Shown: positions 56,095 through 64,000, counted from the stretch's first letter. The stretch: DNA of 64,000 nucleotides from an uncultured Pelagibacteraceae bacterium (GCA_902537555.1 CACBBR010000001.1:69501-133500), one strand, 5' to 3'. The notes: generated from the letters alone by a model not told the origin. A program made the numbers and translations.

Positions 56095-56927
56095 ATCTCT
56101 AATTTTAAATCCAAAGCTTGGATACTATGTGTTAATTCACCTACTGATATTCTATCAACCTTTGTTGAGGCTAAATTTTTAATGTTTTTTAAAGTTACTC
56201 CACCGGAGGCTTCAGTCTCATATTTTCCTTTTGCATATTTAATAGCTATCTTTAGCTTTTTTGGACTCATATTGTCAAAAAGAACTGTATTGAACTTTAG
56301 TCCATTAATTCTTTTAAATTGTTTCAATGTATCAACTTCAACAGTAATTTTTTTTCCTTTTTTATTTTTAACTGCTTTTTTCACTATCTCTTCAAATTTC
56401 TCTGTTGTGGCTAAATGATTATCTTTTATTAAATATTCATCACTTAAATTAAATCTATGATTTGTCCCACCCCCAATTTTTACTGCATACTTTTGAATAA
56501 CTCTTAAATTAGGAATTGTTTTTCTAGTGCAACAAATTTTAGTACTCTTACTCACTTTTTTCACAAATTTATTGGTTTTAGTAGCGATACCTGAGATATG
56601 AGAGAGAAAATTTAAAGCAACTCTTTCTCCAATTAATATATTTTTGATTTTACCCTCAATTAAAGCAATCACAGATCCTTTACTTACTTTTGATCCCTCT
56701 TTTTTTTTTATGTGAAATTTAATATTTTTGTCTATCAAATTAAAAGTCTGTTTAGCAAATTCTAGTCCTCCTATGATTCCTTTTTGATTACTAATCAGCT
56801 TAACTTTTGAAATTGAACTATTATTTAATAAATTTGTTGTTATGTCTCCTGAAGGATACAGATCCTCATTTAGAGCTAGCTTACATGTGGATCGGATAAA
56901 ATTTCTGCTTAATTGAATTTTGGGCAC
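56091..56927 (-). CDS. nadC: Nicotinate-nucleotide pyrophosphorylase (quinolinate phosphoribosyltransferase)
   Basis: NadC turns quinolinate and PRPP into nicotinate mononucleotide. The 278 residues include EDLYPSGDITTNLL near 20-33, GERVALNFLSHISGIATKTNKFV near 100-122, CTRKTIPNLRVIQKYAVKIGGGTNHRFNLSDEYLIKDNH near 134-172 with the active-site basic residues, and EASGGVTLKNI near 241. It lies 5 bp after nadA on the same strand. nadB is not between or beside them. Confidence 0.96.
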   Translation of the reverse strand: MPKIQLSRNFIRSTCKLALNEDLYPSGDITTNLLNNSSISKVKLISNQKGIIGGLEFAKQTFNLIDKNIKFHIKKKEGSKVSKGSVIALIEGKIKNILIGERVALNFLSHISGIATKTNKFVKKVSKSTKICCTRKTIPNLRVIQKYAVKIGGGTNHRFNLSDEYLIKDNHLATTEKFEEIVKKAVKNKKGKKITVEVDTLKQFKRINGLKFNTVLFDNMSPKKLKIAIKYAKGKYETEASGGVTLKNIKNLASTKVDRISVGELTHSIQALDLKLEI

Positions 56928-56932
56928 AGATT

Positions 56933-57922
56933 TTATCTGCCTATTTCAGCCATTCTTTCTACTGATTTCCTAGCTCTCTCAATTGTTTCATTATCCATAA
57001 TTAATTCATTACTCTCGTTTTCTAGGCAATCAAGAATTTTTGGTAGCGTAATTCTTTTCATGTGGGGGCATAAGTTACATGGTCTTATAAACTCTACATT
57101 AGGATTGTCTATCTGAACGTTATCACTCATTGAGCATTCAGTAACCATCATAACTTTTTCAGGTTGATTATCCTTAACATATTTTATCATCCCACTTGTT
57201 GATCCAGCAAAATCACTTGCTTCTATCACATCTGGAGGACATTCTGGATGAGCAATGATTTTAATTCCAGGATTATTTTTTCTTATTTCATTTATCTCTT
57301 CATCATTAAATTGTTCATGAACTTCACATGTACCTTTCCATGAAATGATCTCCACATCTGTTTGAGAGGCAACATACTTTGCTAGATAATCATCAGGCAA
57401 GAATATAACTTTTTTAACACCCAAAGAATTTACAATTTTAACAGCATTCGCTGATGTACAGCAGATATCTGTTTCAGCCTTAACTTCTGCTGAAGTGTTA
57501 ACATATGAAACTACAGGAACTCCTGGAAATTTTTTTTTTAGATCTCTTACATCCCTACCTGTTATTGATGATGACAATGAACAACCAGCTTTCATGTCTG
57601 GTAATAAAACTTTTTTTTTAGGGCTCATTAATTTGGCAGTCTCTGCCATAAAATGCACTCCACACATTACAATAATATTTGCATCTGTTTTTGCAGCTTC
57701 AATTGCTAAAGCAAGTGAGTCAGCAGAAAAATCAGAAATGCCATGATATATTTCTGGGGTTTGATAATTATGTGCGAGAATTACCGCATTTTTTTCTTTT
57801 TTTAATTTGTTAATTTTATAGATATAAGGAGCATGTGTTGCCCATTCTATCTCAGGAATGGATTTGGATACCTTCTGATAGATAGGATCTGTTGCTATTT
57901 TTATTTCAGTTGTGAATTCCAT
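56933..57922 (-). CDS. nadA: Quinolinate synthase A
   Basis: NadA uses a [4Fe-4S] cluster to condense iminoaspartate with DHAP to quinolinate. The 329 residues show HNYQTPEIYHGISDFSADSLALA near 51-73, the first cluster cysteine in VMCGVHFMAETAKLMSP near 90, DMKAGCSLS near 114, and CNLCPHMKRITL near 287 with the last cysteine. Iminoaspartate would need NadB or an aspartate dehydrogenase, neither of which is in the window. It is followed by nadC after 5 bp. Confidence 0.96.
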   Translation of the reverse strand: MEFTTEIKIATDPIYQKVSKSIPEIEWATHAPYIYKINKLKKEKNAVILAHNYQTPEIYHGISDFSADSLALAIEAAKTDANIIVMCGVHFMAETAKLMSPKKKVLLPDMKAGCSLSSSITGRDVRDLKKKFPGVPVVSYVNTSAEVKAETDICCTSANAVKIVNSLGVKKVIFLPDDYLAKYVASQTDVEIISWKGTCEVHEQFNDEEINEIRKNNPGIKIIAHPECPPDVIEASDFAGSTSGMIKYVKDNQPEKVMMVTECSMSDNVQIDNPNVEFIRPCNLCPHMKRITLPKILDCLENESNELIMDNETIERARKSVERMAEIGR

Positions 57923-57980
57923 AACAAAAACTTATCAACTTGAAATAGAATTGTCATTCATTTAATCTGACGCATTATTT

Positions 57981-58066
57981 GCGGCCATGCTGAAATTGGT
58001 AGACAGGCACGGTTGAGGGCCGTGTGAGCTTAGCTCATGAGAGTTCGATTCTCTCTGGCCGCACCA
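57981..58066 (+). tRNA. tRNA-Leu(GAG), CCA encoded
   Basis: This 86-nt class II tRNA has a long variable arm (GAGCTTAGCTC). Acceptor GCGGCCA pairs with TGGCCGC, and the anticodon stem CACGG/CCGTG encloses GAG at 34-36, which reads CUC/CUU leucine codons. T-arm GAGAG/CTCTC encloses TTCGATT. An encoded CCA follows the discriminator A. It is isolated between nadA and a 207-bp gap. Confidence 0.96.
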
Positions 58067-58273
58067 CAATCATTGAATTTACTATTAAAATTCTTTTTTA
58101 GGAGTTATCTGGGGTCAATTTTAAAGAACCATTCACAAACTTACAAGATGAGAGTAATTGCTGACAAGAAAACAATTCTTATCAAAATTTAGAAATTATA
58201 TTTCTCAAAACCCTCAATCTGATCCAAAAATTATTTGAATAATTTAAAATTAGAATTTTTTAATCAAAAAAAA
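58067..58273. other. Intergenic gap after tRNA-Leu
   Basis: These 207 bp are a large gap for this genome. I see no ORF with a recognisable product, no tRNA fragment, and no convincing hairpin terminator; the sequence is A+T-rich with short imperfect repeats such as ATTAGAATTTTT/AAATTATAATTT. It may be remnant sequence where a gene was lost or inserted next to the tRNA. Confidence 0.4.
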
Positions 58274-59251
58274 TTATAATTTAAGCTTTTTTTTATAGTA
58301 TTCAGATAAAATATTATAAACATCACAACTTGGATGATCGTTACTCAAAGATCTGGTCATATTATTTAAAGTTTTATTTTTTAATAAAAAATCATACGGA
58401 TCAAAAATTACAAAATCATTACCAGAATTAATTTTTGAAAAATATTTTTTCCACATTAATTGATTAGGGTTTTCCTTAGTTATAGAAGTTACATTTGGAA
58501 AATAAGTCAAATAAAATTTTCCTCCATTTGATTCAATCTTATTTTTAAGTAAAATTATTAATTCTGAGATATAAGTATTTTCTTCAGACTCAAAATCATT
58601 CCACAATTTATTGTACTCTGTTCTAAAAAAAAACTTTTTAAGAAAAGGTACATTCACAAAAGCATCCTTTGTCAGAGCAACAATTTTAAGATGTCTTATT
58701 TTATTATTAATCTTTTTCAAAATTGTATTATTAGACTTTTCATTTTTTTTCATCTTTAATATTAAAGAACAGGATTGAGGCAAAGGCAAATTATATTTTT
58801 TATTTTGAATAATTGCTAAATCACAAACTTCTTTAGATATTATAATATCATTATCATATAAGAAAACTAAAAAAATATCATTTTTCCCAATACTTATTTT
58901 TTCAACGATATCTAAGTAATTTATAACTGTTTTCCCATTTATTCCGAAATTGAAGACATCTAAATTTTTAGTTTTTTCTTGCATGTAGTCTGATAAAGTT
59001 TTTTTTTCAAATGCACAGAATTCGCCTTGGATAAAACTGTCTCCAAATAAAATTATTTTTTTCTCTGATTTGTTAAGTTTTTTTTCATCTAAAAATAAAT
59101 TATATGATATATTATTTATCTTTAGGTTATATGGATTGGCATATGGTTTGTAATAATCATCCCACCTCAAAAAAAATTCTAATAAAATTAGAGTTAAAAA
59201 AATACTAAAAATAGTTATAAGAGAGTTTATAATTAATCTTTTTTTTAGCAT
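58274..59251 (-). CDS. SGNH/GDSL hydrolase-like membrane-anchored protein
   Basis: This 325-residue protein has an N-terminal membrane helix (about residues 8-28) and a periplasmic domain. SGNH-fold signs are ILFGDSFIQGE with the nucleophile Ser at about 72, NFGINGKTVINYL with the Gly near 103-106, YDNDI with Asn134, and a C-terminal NDHPSCDVYNILSEYY with H306. The usual Asp two residues before this His is Asn, with an Asp adjacent. Such proteins often act as esterases or O-acetyltransferases on surface glycans. It is an orphan between tRNA-Leu and the tmRNA gene. Confidence 0.6.
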   Translation of the reverse strand: MLKKRLIINSLITIFSIFLTLILLEFFLRWDDYYKPYANPYNLKINNISYNLFLDEKKLNKSEKKIILFGDSFIQGEFCAFEKKTLSDYMQEKTKNLDVFNFGINGKTVINYLDIVEKISIGKNDIFLVFLYDNDIIISKEVCDLAIIQNKKYNLPLPQSCSLILKMKKNEKSNNTILKKINNKIRHLKIVALTKDAFVNVPFLKKFFFRTEYNKLWNDFESEENTYISELIILLKNKIESNGGKFYLTYFPNVTSITKENPNQLMWKKYFSKINSGNDFVIFDPYDFLLKNKTLNNMTRSLSNDHPSCDVYNILSEYYKKKLKL

Positions 59252-59378
59252 AAATAAATTACTTCTGTATTATCAAAACTATTTACTTTATTTTATTTTT
59301 TTAGAAAATTTATATTTTAATTAGGGTTTGAAAAAATTGACACTATAAATTAAAATTTTATTAGTATTAAAGTAAATA

Positions 59379-59635
59379 GGGGCGTTCTGTTGCCAGGTGC
59401 CCCAAACCCCGTAACTTAATTAATTAATTAATTAAGCTGCAAGTGCGTAACTTTCGTTAGCATTTATAAATTAGTCCATCACGGCGGAACAATACCGAAC
59501 GAAAGAACAACTTTTAGACATCCGTCGATCCTAATTCACCCCCCTAAGTTGAAAATGGTGGAGGTGGTGGGTACTGCCCCCACGTCCGTAATGGTTATTA
59601 CGAAATTCGTTTATCGTCATAGTTGGAAAACCAAC
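59379..59635 (-). ncRNA. ssrA: Two-piece circularly permuted tmRNA (ssrA)
   Basis: Read on the minus strand, the acceptor piece comes first. Its T-arm GTGGG/CCCAC encloses GGCAGTA and it ends CACCTCCACCA at 59556. An 11-12 nt spacer follows, then the coding piece starts GGGGGTG (59543). The two ends pair as a 7-bp acceptor stem (GGGGGUG with CACCUCC). The coding piece holds the tag frame at 59432-59461: Ala-Asn-Glu-Ser-Tyr-Ala-Leu-Ala-Ala then TAA. The 3' end near 59379 is set by a GGGGC/GCCCC hairpin. tmRNA rescues stalled ribosomes and tags proteins for proteolysis. The permuted order is known for alphaproteobacteria. Outer ends are approximate. Confidence 0.92.
59416..59435. repeat. (TTAA)x5 microsatellite in the tmRNA coding piece
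   Basis: Five perfect TTAA units begin at the tag stop codon and continue downstream on the tmRNA sense strand. Because the unit is 4 nt, TAA stops occur in all three frames just after the tag. The repeat is palindromic, so it is the same on both strands. Confidence 0.9.
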
Positions 59636-59641
59636 GCTATT

Positions 59642-59669
59642 AATATAAAAGCTAATATAATAGATTCAA
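59642..59669 (-). promoter_or_regulatory. ssrA: Likely promoter of the tmRNA gene
   Basis: On the minus strand TTGAAT is followed by a 16-bp spacer and TATATT, placing a start near 59635, just upstream of the acceptor piece. It lies in the 40-odd bp before thyX, so it is divergent from thyX. Confidence 0.5.
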
Positions 59670-59679
59670 TAATTTATTC

Positions 59680-60627
59680 ATGAAACTTACCAAAGATCAA
59701 ATAAACGATATAAAAGAACAACAAGCTCAAAATAATAAGACTAAGAGAGTAACCGCTCCTGAGCTAGAAAAAATTTTATACGAGGCTTTGCCAGCTTTAG
59801 ATCATGGCTTTATAAGAGTTGTTGATTATATGGGTGATGATAGCTCAATTGTTCAGTCTGCAAGAGTATCTTACGGAAAAGGGACTAAAAAAGTTTCAAC
59901 GGACAGTGGACTAATCAAGTATCTTATGCGTCATTGGCATAGCACTCCTTTTGAAATGTGTGAAATTAAATATCATGTAAAATTACCTATTTTTATCGCA
60001 AGACAATGGATTAGACACCGAACAGCAAATGTAAATGAATACTCAGCAAGATATTCAATTTTAGATAAAGAATTCTATCTACCCAATAAAGAAAATTTAG
60101 CTGCTCAATCAATTGCAAACAGACAAGGTCGAGGTGAGGTTATTGAAGGAGAACAAGCAAAAAAAGTTTTAGAACTTTTAAAAAGTGATGCAGAGAGAAC
60201 ATATCATAATTACGAGACTATGTTAAACCAAAGATATGATGGAACTACTATTGATGAGAATAAAAAAGGTCTAGCTAGGGAGCTAGCGAGAATGAATTTA
60301 ACTTTGAATACATATACCCAGTGGTACTGGAAAACAGACTTGCTTAACTTGATGAATTTTTTAAGATTGCGTGCAGATCATCATGCACAATACGAAATAA
60401 GAGTTTATGCAGATATAATGTTAGATACATTAAAGAGGTGGGTTCCAATCACTTATGATGCTTTCATGGATTACAGAGTAGGTGGAACAGAAGTCTCAGC
60501 TAAAGGAAAAATTGTTATTCAAAAATTATTAAATGGAGAAGATGTTAATCTTACTGACTCTGGGCTTTCAAAAAGAGAATGGAACGAACTTATGGAAGCT
60601 TTTCAAATTAAAGATAAGATTGTTTAA
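59680..60627 (+). CDS. thyX: FAD-dependent thymidylate synthase ThyX
   Basis: ThyX makes dTMP from dUMP with methylene-THF and NADPH-reduced FAD. The 315 residues contain the ThyX signature [19 protein letters not shown] near 107-125 (RHRxxxxxExSxRY), [20 protein letters not shown] near 87-106, and a C-terminal [18 protein letters not shown] near 229-246. Unlike ThyA it regenerates THF directly, so it does not demand dihydrofolate reductase for each cycle. It overlaps mrp by 20 bp in convergent orientation. Confidence 0.97.
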   Translation: MKLTKDQINDIKEQQAQNNKTKRVTAPELEKILYEALPALDHGFIRVVDYMGDDSSIVQSARVSYGKGTKKVSTDSGLIKYLMRHWHSTPFEMCEIKYHVKLPIFIARQWIRHRTANVNEYSARYSILDKEFYLPNKENLAAQSIANRQGRGEVIEGEQAKKVLELLKSDAERTYHNYETMLNQRYDGTTIDENKKGLARELARMNLTLNTYTQWYWKTDLLNLMNFLRLRADHHAQYEIRVYADIMLDTLKRWVPITYDAFMDYRVGGTEVSAKGKIVIQKLLNGEDVNLTDSGLSKREWNELMEAFQIKDKIV

Positions 60628-61432
60628 TTTTTTTAGCAAATTCTAAATATATTTTTGTAATTTCATGGTTTGGATCTTTTTCAACTATAGGAATTCCTTT
60701 ATCTCCGTACTTTCCTACATCAGCATTTATTGGAATTTGACCTAAAAATTTTTTTTCAAATTCTTTAGCTGTTCTTTCAACACCATTCTCACCAAAAATT
60801 GTATATTTTTTACCATCATCCCCAATGAAATGACTCATATTATCTATTAAACCAATTATATTAACTTTTAATTTATCAAACATTCTTATTCCTCTTTTAA
60901 CATCTTGAAGAGCTATCTCCTGAGGAGTTGACACAATTATTGCACCATCAACTTTTATTTCTTGTGCAAAAGTTAGTTGTGTATCTCCTGTTCCTGGGGG
61001 CATATCAACGATAATAAAGTCTAAATTTTTCCATCCAACTTTTTGGGTAAAGGTTTTTATTGCACTCGTTACCATAGGTCCTCGCCATATCATTGGAGTT
61101 TGTTCATCAGTGAGAAATCCAATAGACATGCATTGAATGTCATACTTGATGATCGGTTTTAAAATTTGACCATCACTTTCAGGTTTTTCATTAATTGAAA
61201 ATAATTTAGGTAAAGATGGTCCGTAGATATCGGCATCCAAAATTCCAACTTTGCAACCAACTTTTTTTAGTGCTAAAGCCAAATTCGTTGCAAAAGTGGA
61301 TTTTCCGACACCACCTTTGGCGCTTGAGATAGCAATTGTAAATTTTGTACCTGGAATAGGGTTTCTTTTGAAGGTTTTTGGCTCTGTTTTTGCCCTCATT
61401 GTGTCACTAAGACCTACTTTTTTATCGTTCAT
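60608..61432 (-). CDS. mrp: Mrp/ApbC-family iron-sulfur cluster carrier ATPase (short form)
   Basis: This 274-residue P-loop ATPase has [21 protein letters not shown] with a deviant Walker A near 35-55, [13 protein letters not shown] near 71-83, and [15 protein letters not shown] near 143-157. It loads or transfers Fe-S clusters. Most bacterial Mrp proteins carry an N-terminal MIP18 (DUF59) domain of about 90 residues. Here only some 30 residues precede the P-loop, so the domain is absent. A CxxC pair in the usual C-terminal place is also not evident. It converges on thyX. Confidence 0.88.
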   Translation of the reverse strand: MNDKKVGLSDTMRAKTEPKTFKRNPIPGTKFTIAISSAKGGVGKSTFATNLALALKKVGCKVGILDADIYGPSLPKLFSINEKPESDGQILKPIIKYDIQCMSIGFLTDEQTPMIWRGPMVTSAIKTFTQKVGWKNLDFIIVDMPPGTGDTQLTFAQEIKVDGAIIVSTPQEIALQDVKRGIRMFDKLKVNIIGLIDNMSHFIGDDGKKYTIFGENGVERTAKEFEKKFLGQIPINADVGKYGDKGIPIVEKDPNHEITKIYLEFAKKIKQSYL

Positions 61433-61485
61433 AAAAATACACTTACCTTGTTTTTGACCATAAAGACACTATATAGAATGTCATA

Positions 61486-62577
61486 ATGATCATTTACAAA
61501 AATCAAAGCCCATGGGGAACACCACCAGGAAGTGGTGGAAATGGAGGAGGTTTCAGAAGAGGTCCAACTCCACCTAATCTAGATGAGGCGATTAAAAAAT
61601 TACAGGACACTATAAATAAATTTACAGGTAGCGGCGCAGGTGGAAAAAAACCCATTTTATTTGGATTAATAATATTAGTTGTAATATGGGCATTAAGTGG
61701 TTTGTATAGAGTTTTACCTGACGAGCAGGGTGTAGTATTAAGATTTGGAAAATTTGTTAACACTACCCAGCCAGGGTTAAATTATCATTTTCCATTTCCG
61801 ATTGAGAGTGTGCTGACCCCTAAAGTGACAAAAGTAAACAGAATGGATATTGGTTTTAGATCAGAGAGAGACAGTGGATTTGGCCAAGGTGGTGGTGTTG
61901 CAGATGTACCAGAGGAAAGTTTAATGTTAACCGGTGATGAAAATATTGTTAATATAGATTTTTCAGTATTTTGGGTAATTAAAGACGCAGGTAACTTTCT
62001 ATTTAAAATTCAGGACCCAGAGGGAACAGTTAAAGCCGCAGCAGAAACTGCAATGAGAGAAGTAATAGCAAGATCGAATATTCAACCAATTCTTACGGAA
62101 GGTAGAGCAGTTATTGAGCGAGATACACAAGATATTATTCAAGGTATACTCGATGAGTATGAGAGTGGAGTACAAATTACCCAAGTCCAAACTCAGAAAG
62201 CTGACCCACCTGATCAAGTAATAGATGCATTTAGAGATGTACAGGCTGCCAGAGCTGATATGGAAAGATCCAAAAACGAGGCAGAAGCATATGCTAATGA
62301 TGTCATACCAAGAGCTCGAGGAGAAGCTGCAAAAATTTTACAAGCTGCTGAAGCTTACAAAAAAGAGGTAGTTGCAAAAGCGGAAGGTGAAGCAAGTAGA
62401 TTTTTATCGATTTATGCAGAGTATGCAAAAGCAAAAGACGTAACTCAAGAAAGAATGTATTTGGAAACTATGGAGCAAGTACTTGCAGATATAAATAAAA
62501 TTATAATAGACAAAGACTCAGGATCTGGAGTAGTGCCATACCTTCCATTACAAGAATTAAAATCGGGGACAAATTAA
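61486..62577 (+). CDS. hflK: FtsH protease modulator HflK
   Basis: This 363-residue membrane protein of the SPFH/prohibitin family, together with HflC, forms a periplasmic cage around FtsH. The N-terminus is Gly/Pro-rich (PWGTPPGSGGNGGGF), followed by one membrane helix (about 57-76) and LPDEQGVVLRFGKFVNTTQPGLNYHFPFPIE near 82-112. The SPFH domain continues to about 260 and a coiled-coil segment to about 320. It shares a base with hflC, its usual partner. Confidence 0.96.
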   Translation: MIIYKNQSPWGTPPGSGGNGGGFRRGPTPPNLDEAIKKLQDTINKFTGSGAGGKKPILFGLIILVVIWALSGLYRVLPDEQGVVLRFGKFVNTTQPGLNYHFPFPIESVLTPKVTKVNRMDIGFRSERDSGFGQGGGVADVPEESLMLTGDENIVNIDFSVFWVIKDAGNFLFKIQDPEGTVKAAAETAMREVIARSNIQPILTEGRAVIERDTQDIIQGILDEYESGVQITQVQTQKADPPDQVIDAFRDVQAARADMERSKNEAEAYANDVIPRARGEAAKILQAAEAYKKEVVAKAEGEASRFLSIYAEYAKAKDVTQERMYLETMEQVLADINKIIIDKDSGSGVVPYLPLQELKSGTN

Positions 62578-63437
62578 TGAAAGCTGGAAAATTTATATTA
62601 CCAATAGTTATTTTGATTGCTGCCACACTATACTTTTCGATATTTATAGTTAAAGAGGTTAATCAAGCTATCGTACTTCAATTTGGTGATCCAAAAAGAA
62701 TTATTTTAAAACCTGGTCTTAATTTTAAACTTCCGTTCATCCAAAATGTGGTTTTTTTAGATAAAAGAGTTTTAAATTTAGATACTCCTCCAGAGGAAGT
62801 TATTGCCTCAGATCAAAAACGTTTAATTGTTGATGCATTTGCAAGATTCCAAATCGTTGATCCGTTAAAATTCTATATATCAGTTGGAAATGAGAGAGTT
62901 GCAAGATCAAGGTTGGCAACGATTATAAATTCCAGAATAAGAAACGTATTAGGTCAACAAAAATTACAAACACTACTATCTGAAGATAGATCCAAACAGA
63001 TGGCCTTAATTCAACAAGGTGTAAACAATGAAGCTGAAAACTTCGGTATCAAAATAGTTGATGTCAGAATTAAAAGAGCAGACTTACCTCAAGCCAATAG
63101 TGATGCAATTTTTAGACGAATGCAAACTGAAAGGGAGAGAGAAGCAAAAGAATTTAGAGCAAAAGGAGCTGAAATGGCTGTAACAATAACATCCACTGCA
63201 GACAAAGAAGTAACAGTAATTCTTGCAGATGCTCAAAAAAAATCTGAGATTATGAAAGGTGAAGGAGATGGTCTTAAGAATAAAATTTTTGCAGATGCAT
63301 TTGGACAAGACCCTGAGTTTTTTGGATTTTACAGAGCGATGCAAGCCTACCAAAAAGCTCTAATTGGTGGAGAAACATCTATGATTTTATCTCCTGATAG
63401 TGAGTTTTTTAAATTTTTTGGAAATAAAGAAAATTAA
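62577..63437 (+). CDS. hflC: FtsH protease modulator HflC
   Basis: 286 residues, SPFH family. One N-terminal membrane helix (about 6-24) is followed by VKEVNQAIVLQFGDPKRIILKPGLNFKLPFIQNVVFLDKR near 25-64, the AxFQIVDPLKFY segment near 89 and a helical region with RMQTEREREAKEFRAKGAE near 181-199. HflC partners HflK to regulate FtsH. Start overlaps the hflK stop (TAATG). The downstream DUF2065 and DegP genes complete a conserved alphaproteobacterial set of membrane quality-control genes. Confidence 0.96.
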   Translation: MKAGKFILPIVILIAATLYFSIFIVKEVNQAIVLQFGDPKRIILKPGLNFKLPFIQNVVFLDKRVLNLDTPPEEVIASDQKRLIVDAFARFQIVDPLKFYISVGNERVARSRLATIINSRIRNVLGQQKLQTLLSEDRSKQMALIQQGVNNEAENFGIKIVDVRIKRADLPQANSDAIFRRMQTEREREAKEFRAKGAEMAVTITSTADKEVTVILADAQKKSEIMKGEGDGLKNKIFADAFGQDPEFFGFYRAMQAYQKALIGGETSMILSPDSEFFKFFGNKEN

Positions 63438-63454
63438 ATTAAAAATAATTTAAA

Positions 63455-63640
63455 ATGAGAGAGTTGATCATAGCTTTTGGTCTTTTCTTATTTATTGAAG
63501 GTGTTTTATATGCCTTATTTCCATCAAAAATGAAAAATATGTTAAAAAAATTAGATTTGGTTGCAGATAGACAATTAAGAATAGGTGGTTTAATTTTTGC
63601 TTTAATTGGTTTTGCGATAATTCGTTATTTAAAAGTATGA
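63455..63640 (+). CDS. DUF2065 family small membrane protein (YjeT-like)
   Basis: This 61-residue protein has two membrane helices (about 5-20 and 43-58) and a basic loop (KMKNMLKKLDLVADRQLR). The pattern IEGVLYALFPSKMKNML and RIGGL matches DUF2065, a family routinely found after hflC. Its function is unknown. Its stop overlaps the start of the DegP-like gene by 4 bp (ATGA). Confidence 0.85.
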   Translation: MRELIIAFGLFLFIEGVLYALFPSKMKNMLKKLDLVADRQLRIGGLIFALIGFAIIRYLKV

Positions 63641-64000
63641 AAAGAGTAGTAAAAATTTTCACAGTTCTATTAGTTTCGCTTAATTGTTTTTCGATATCAT
63701 TTGCAAACTCAATTCCATCATCATTTGCAGATCTTGCAGAAAGATTGATGCCTTCAGTTGTTAACATATCAACAACAACAACAGTTACTACAAGATCAAA
63801 CCCTCTTCCGTTTGAATTTCCTCCTGGGTCCCCATTTGAGGATATGTTTGGTACACCGCAACAAAGACAGACTAGTGCATTAGGGTCTGGATTTATAATT
63901 GATGAAGAAGGTATAGTTATTACTAATAACCACGTAATACAAGGAGCACAAGATATAGTAGTAAGAGTTAATGGTGATAAAGATTATAAGGCAAAAGTTT
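63637..64000 (+). CDS. DegP/DegQ-family periplasmic serine protease (3' end cut by window)
   Basis: Only the first 121 codons are present. A signal peptide (about residues 1-23, cleavage after SFA) precedes the mature start LAERLMPSVVNIST, typical of the HtrA family. A Pro/Phe-rich loop (LPFEFPPGSPFEDMFG) follows, then ALGSGFIIDEEGIVITNNHVI with the catalytic His at residue 99. Asp, Ser and the PDZ domains lie beyond the window. It is coupled to the DUF2065 gene by a 4-bp overlap. DegP versus DegQ cannot be decided. Confidence 0.93.
   Translation, partial: MKRVVKIFTVLLVSLNCFSISFANSIPSSFADLAERLMPSVVNISTTTTVTTRSNPLPFEFPPGSPFEDMFGTPQQRQTSALGSGFIIDEEGIVITNNHVIQGAQDIVVRVNGDKDYKAKV

Noticed and set aside
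59337-59370. Plus-strand TTGACA that could drive an antisense RNA to the tmRNA
   Set aside because: No good -10 hexamer lies at 16-18 bp; TTGACA-like words are frequent by chance in this A+T-rich DNA.
58067-59378. Attachment-site duplication of the tRNA-Leu 3' end, as expected for an integrated element
   Set aside because: I saw no second copy of the tRNA 3' sequence in the flanking gaps and no integrase gene.
1-64000. CRISPR arrays, insertion sequences, prophage or toxin-antitoxin modules
   Set aside because: No regularly spaced repeats, transposase, integrase or paired small toxin/antitoxin genes were recognised anywhere in the window.

Overview
The window is a strongly A+T-rich, very tightly packed alphaproteobacterial chromosome segment. 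It is most likely from the SAR11 clade (Pelagibacterales, Candidatus Pelagibacter-like). The evidence is the base composition, near-zero or negative intergenic distances, alphaproteobacterial synteny (yebC-ruvC...tolQRAB-pal-cpoB-tilS-ftsH; hflK-hflC-DUF2065-degP; xseB-ispA-dxs; rluD-rpoH), a circularly permuted two-piece tmRNA, and a 5S rRNA gene that stands alone beside a surface-polysaccharide cluster. That last arrangement matches the SAR11 hypervariable region known to lie between the 23S and 5S rRNA genes. No tools were run; all calls come from reading motifs, synteny and RNA folds.

Region 1 (1-9758) is the end of a surface glycan island: two O-antigen ligase/polymerase-like membrane proteins, a WecA-type sugar-1-phosphate transferase, a Wzz-like chain-length protein on the opposite strand, a GT4 glycosyltransferase, a flippase-like membrane protein, a complete WbpG/HisH2/HisF2-type cassette for converting an acetamido to an acetamidino sugar, and an SDR epimerase. 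It ends at the 5S rRNA gene (about 9826-9943), after which housekeeping genes begin.

Region 2 (9956-22494) holds rpmJ, the three-part proton-translocating transhydrogenase pntAA-pntAB-pntB abutting a transaldolase, the initiator tRNA, a GmhA-like SIS protein, rpsU, trcR and rpmE. It also holds a long minus-strand block tkt-gap-pgk-fba-thiE-efp-suhB. Both ribosomal proteins L36 and L31 are cysteine-free, zinc-independent forms. GAPDH carries NADP-type residues at the cofactor-discriminating positions.

Region 3 (22548-38676) is a plus-strand run: a coiled-coil protein, zapA, 5-formyl-THF cyclo-ligase, a YmdB-like phosphoesterase, yebC, a phage-type RuvC, the full Tol-Pal system with cpoB, tilS, ftsH, folP, glmM, thiD and purA. 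ruvA and ruvB are absent from their usual place between ruvC and tolQ.

Region 4 (38673-57922) carries rpoH and rluD, tRNA-Arg, a possible sulfotransferase, an ABC-2 exporter, Sua5, xseB-ispA-dxs (isoprenoids), aroC, pdxH, a polyprenyl diphosphate synthase, an SppA-like protease, glyQS, ppdK, nadC and nadA.

Region 5 (57981-64000) carries tRNA-Leu, an SGNH-hydrolase-like orphan, the permuted tmRNA with an unusually short spacer and a 9-residue tag, thyX, mrp, hflK, hflC, a DUF2065 protein and the start of a DegP/DegQ protease cut by the window edge.

The most notable observations are the tmRNA architecture, the phage-type RuvC replacing ruvCAB, the HisF paralogue that lost both catalytic aspartates, the atypical GAPDH cofactor residues, the relaxed 3-GC signature in the initiator tRNA, and convergent gene pairs that repeatedly share a single TTAA/TTAG for both stop codons. 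I did not find a clearly new multi-gene system.
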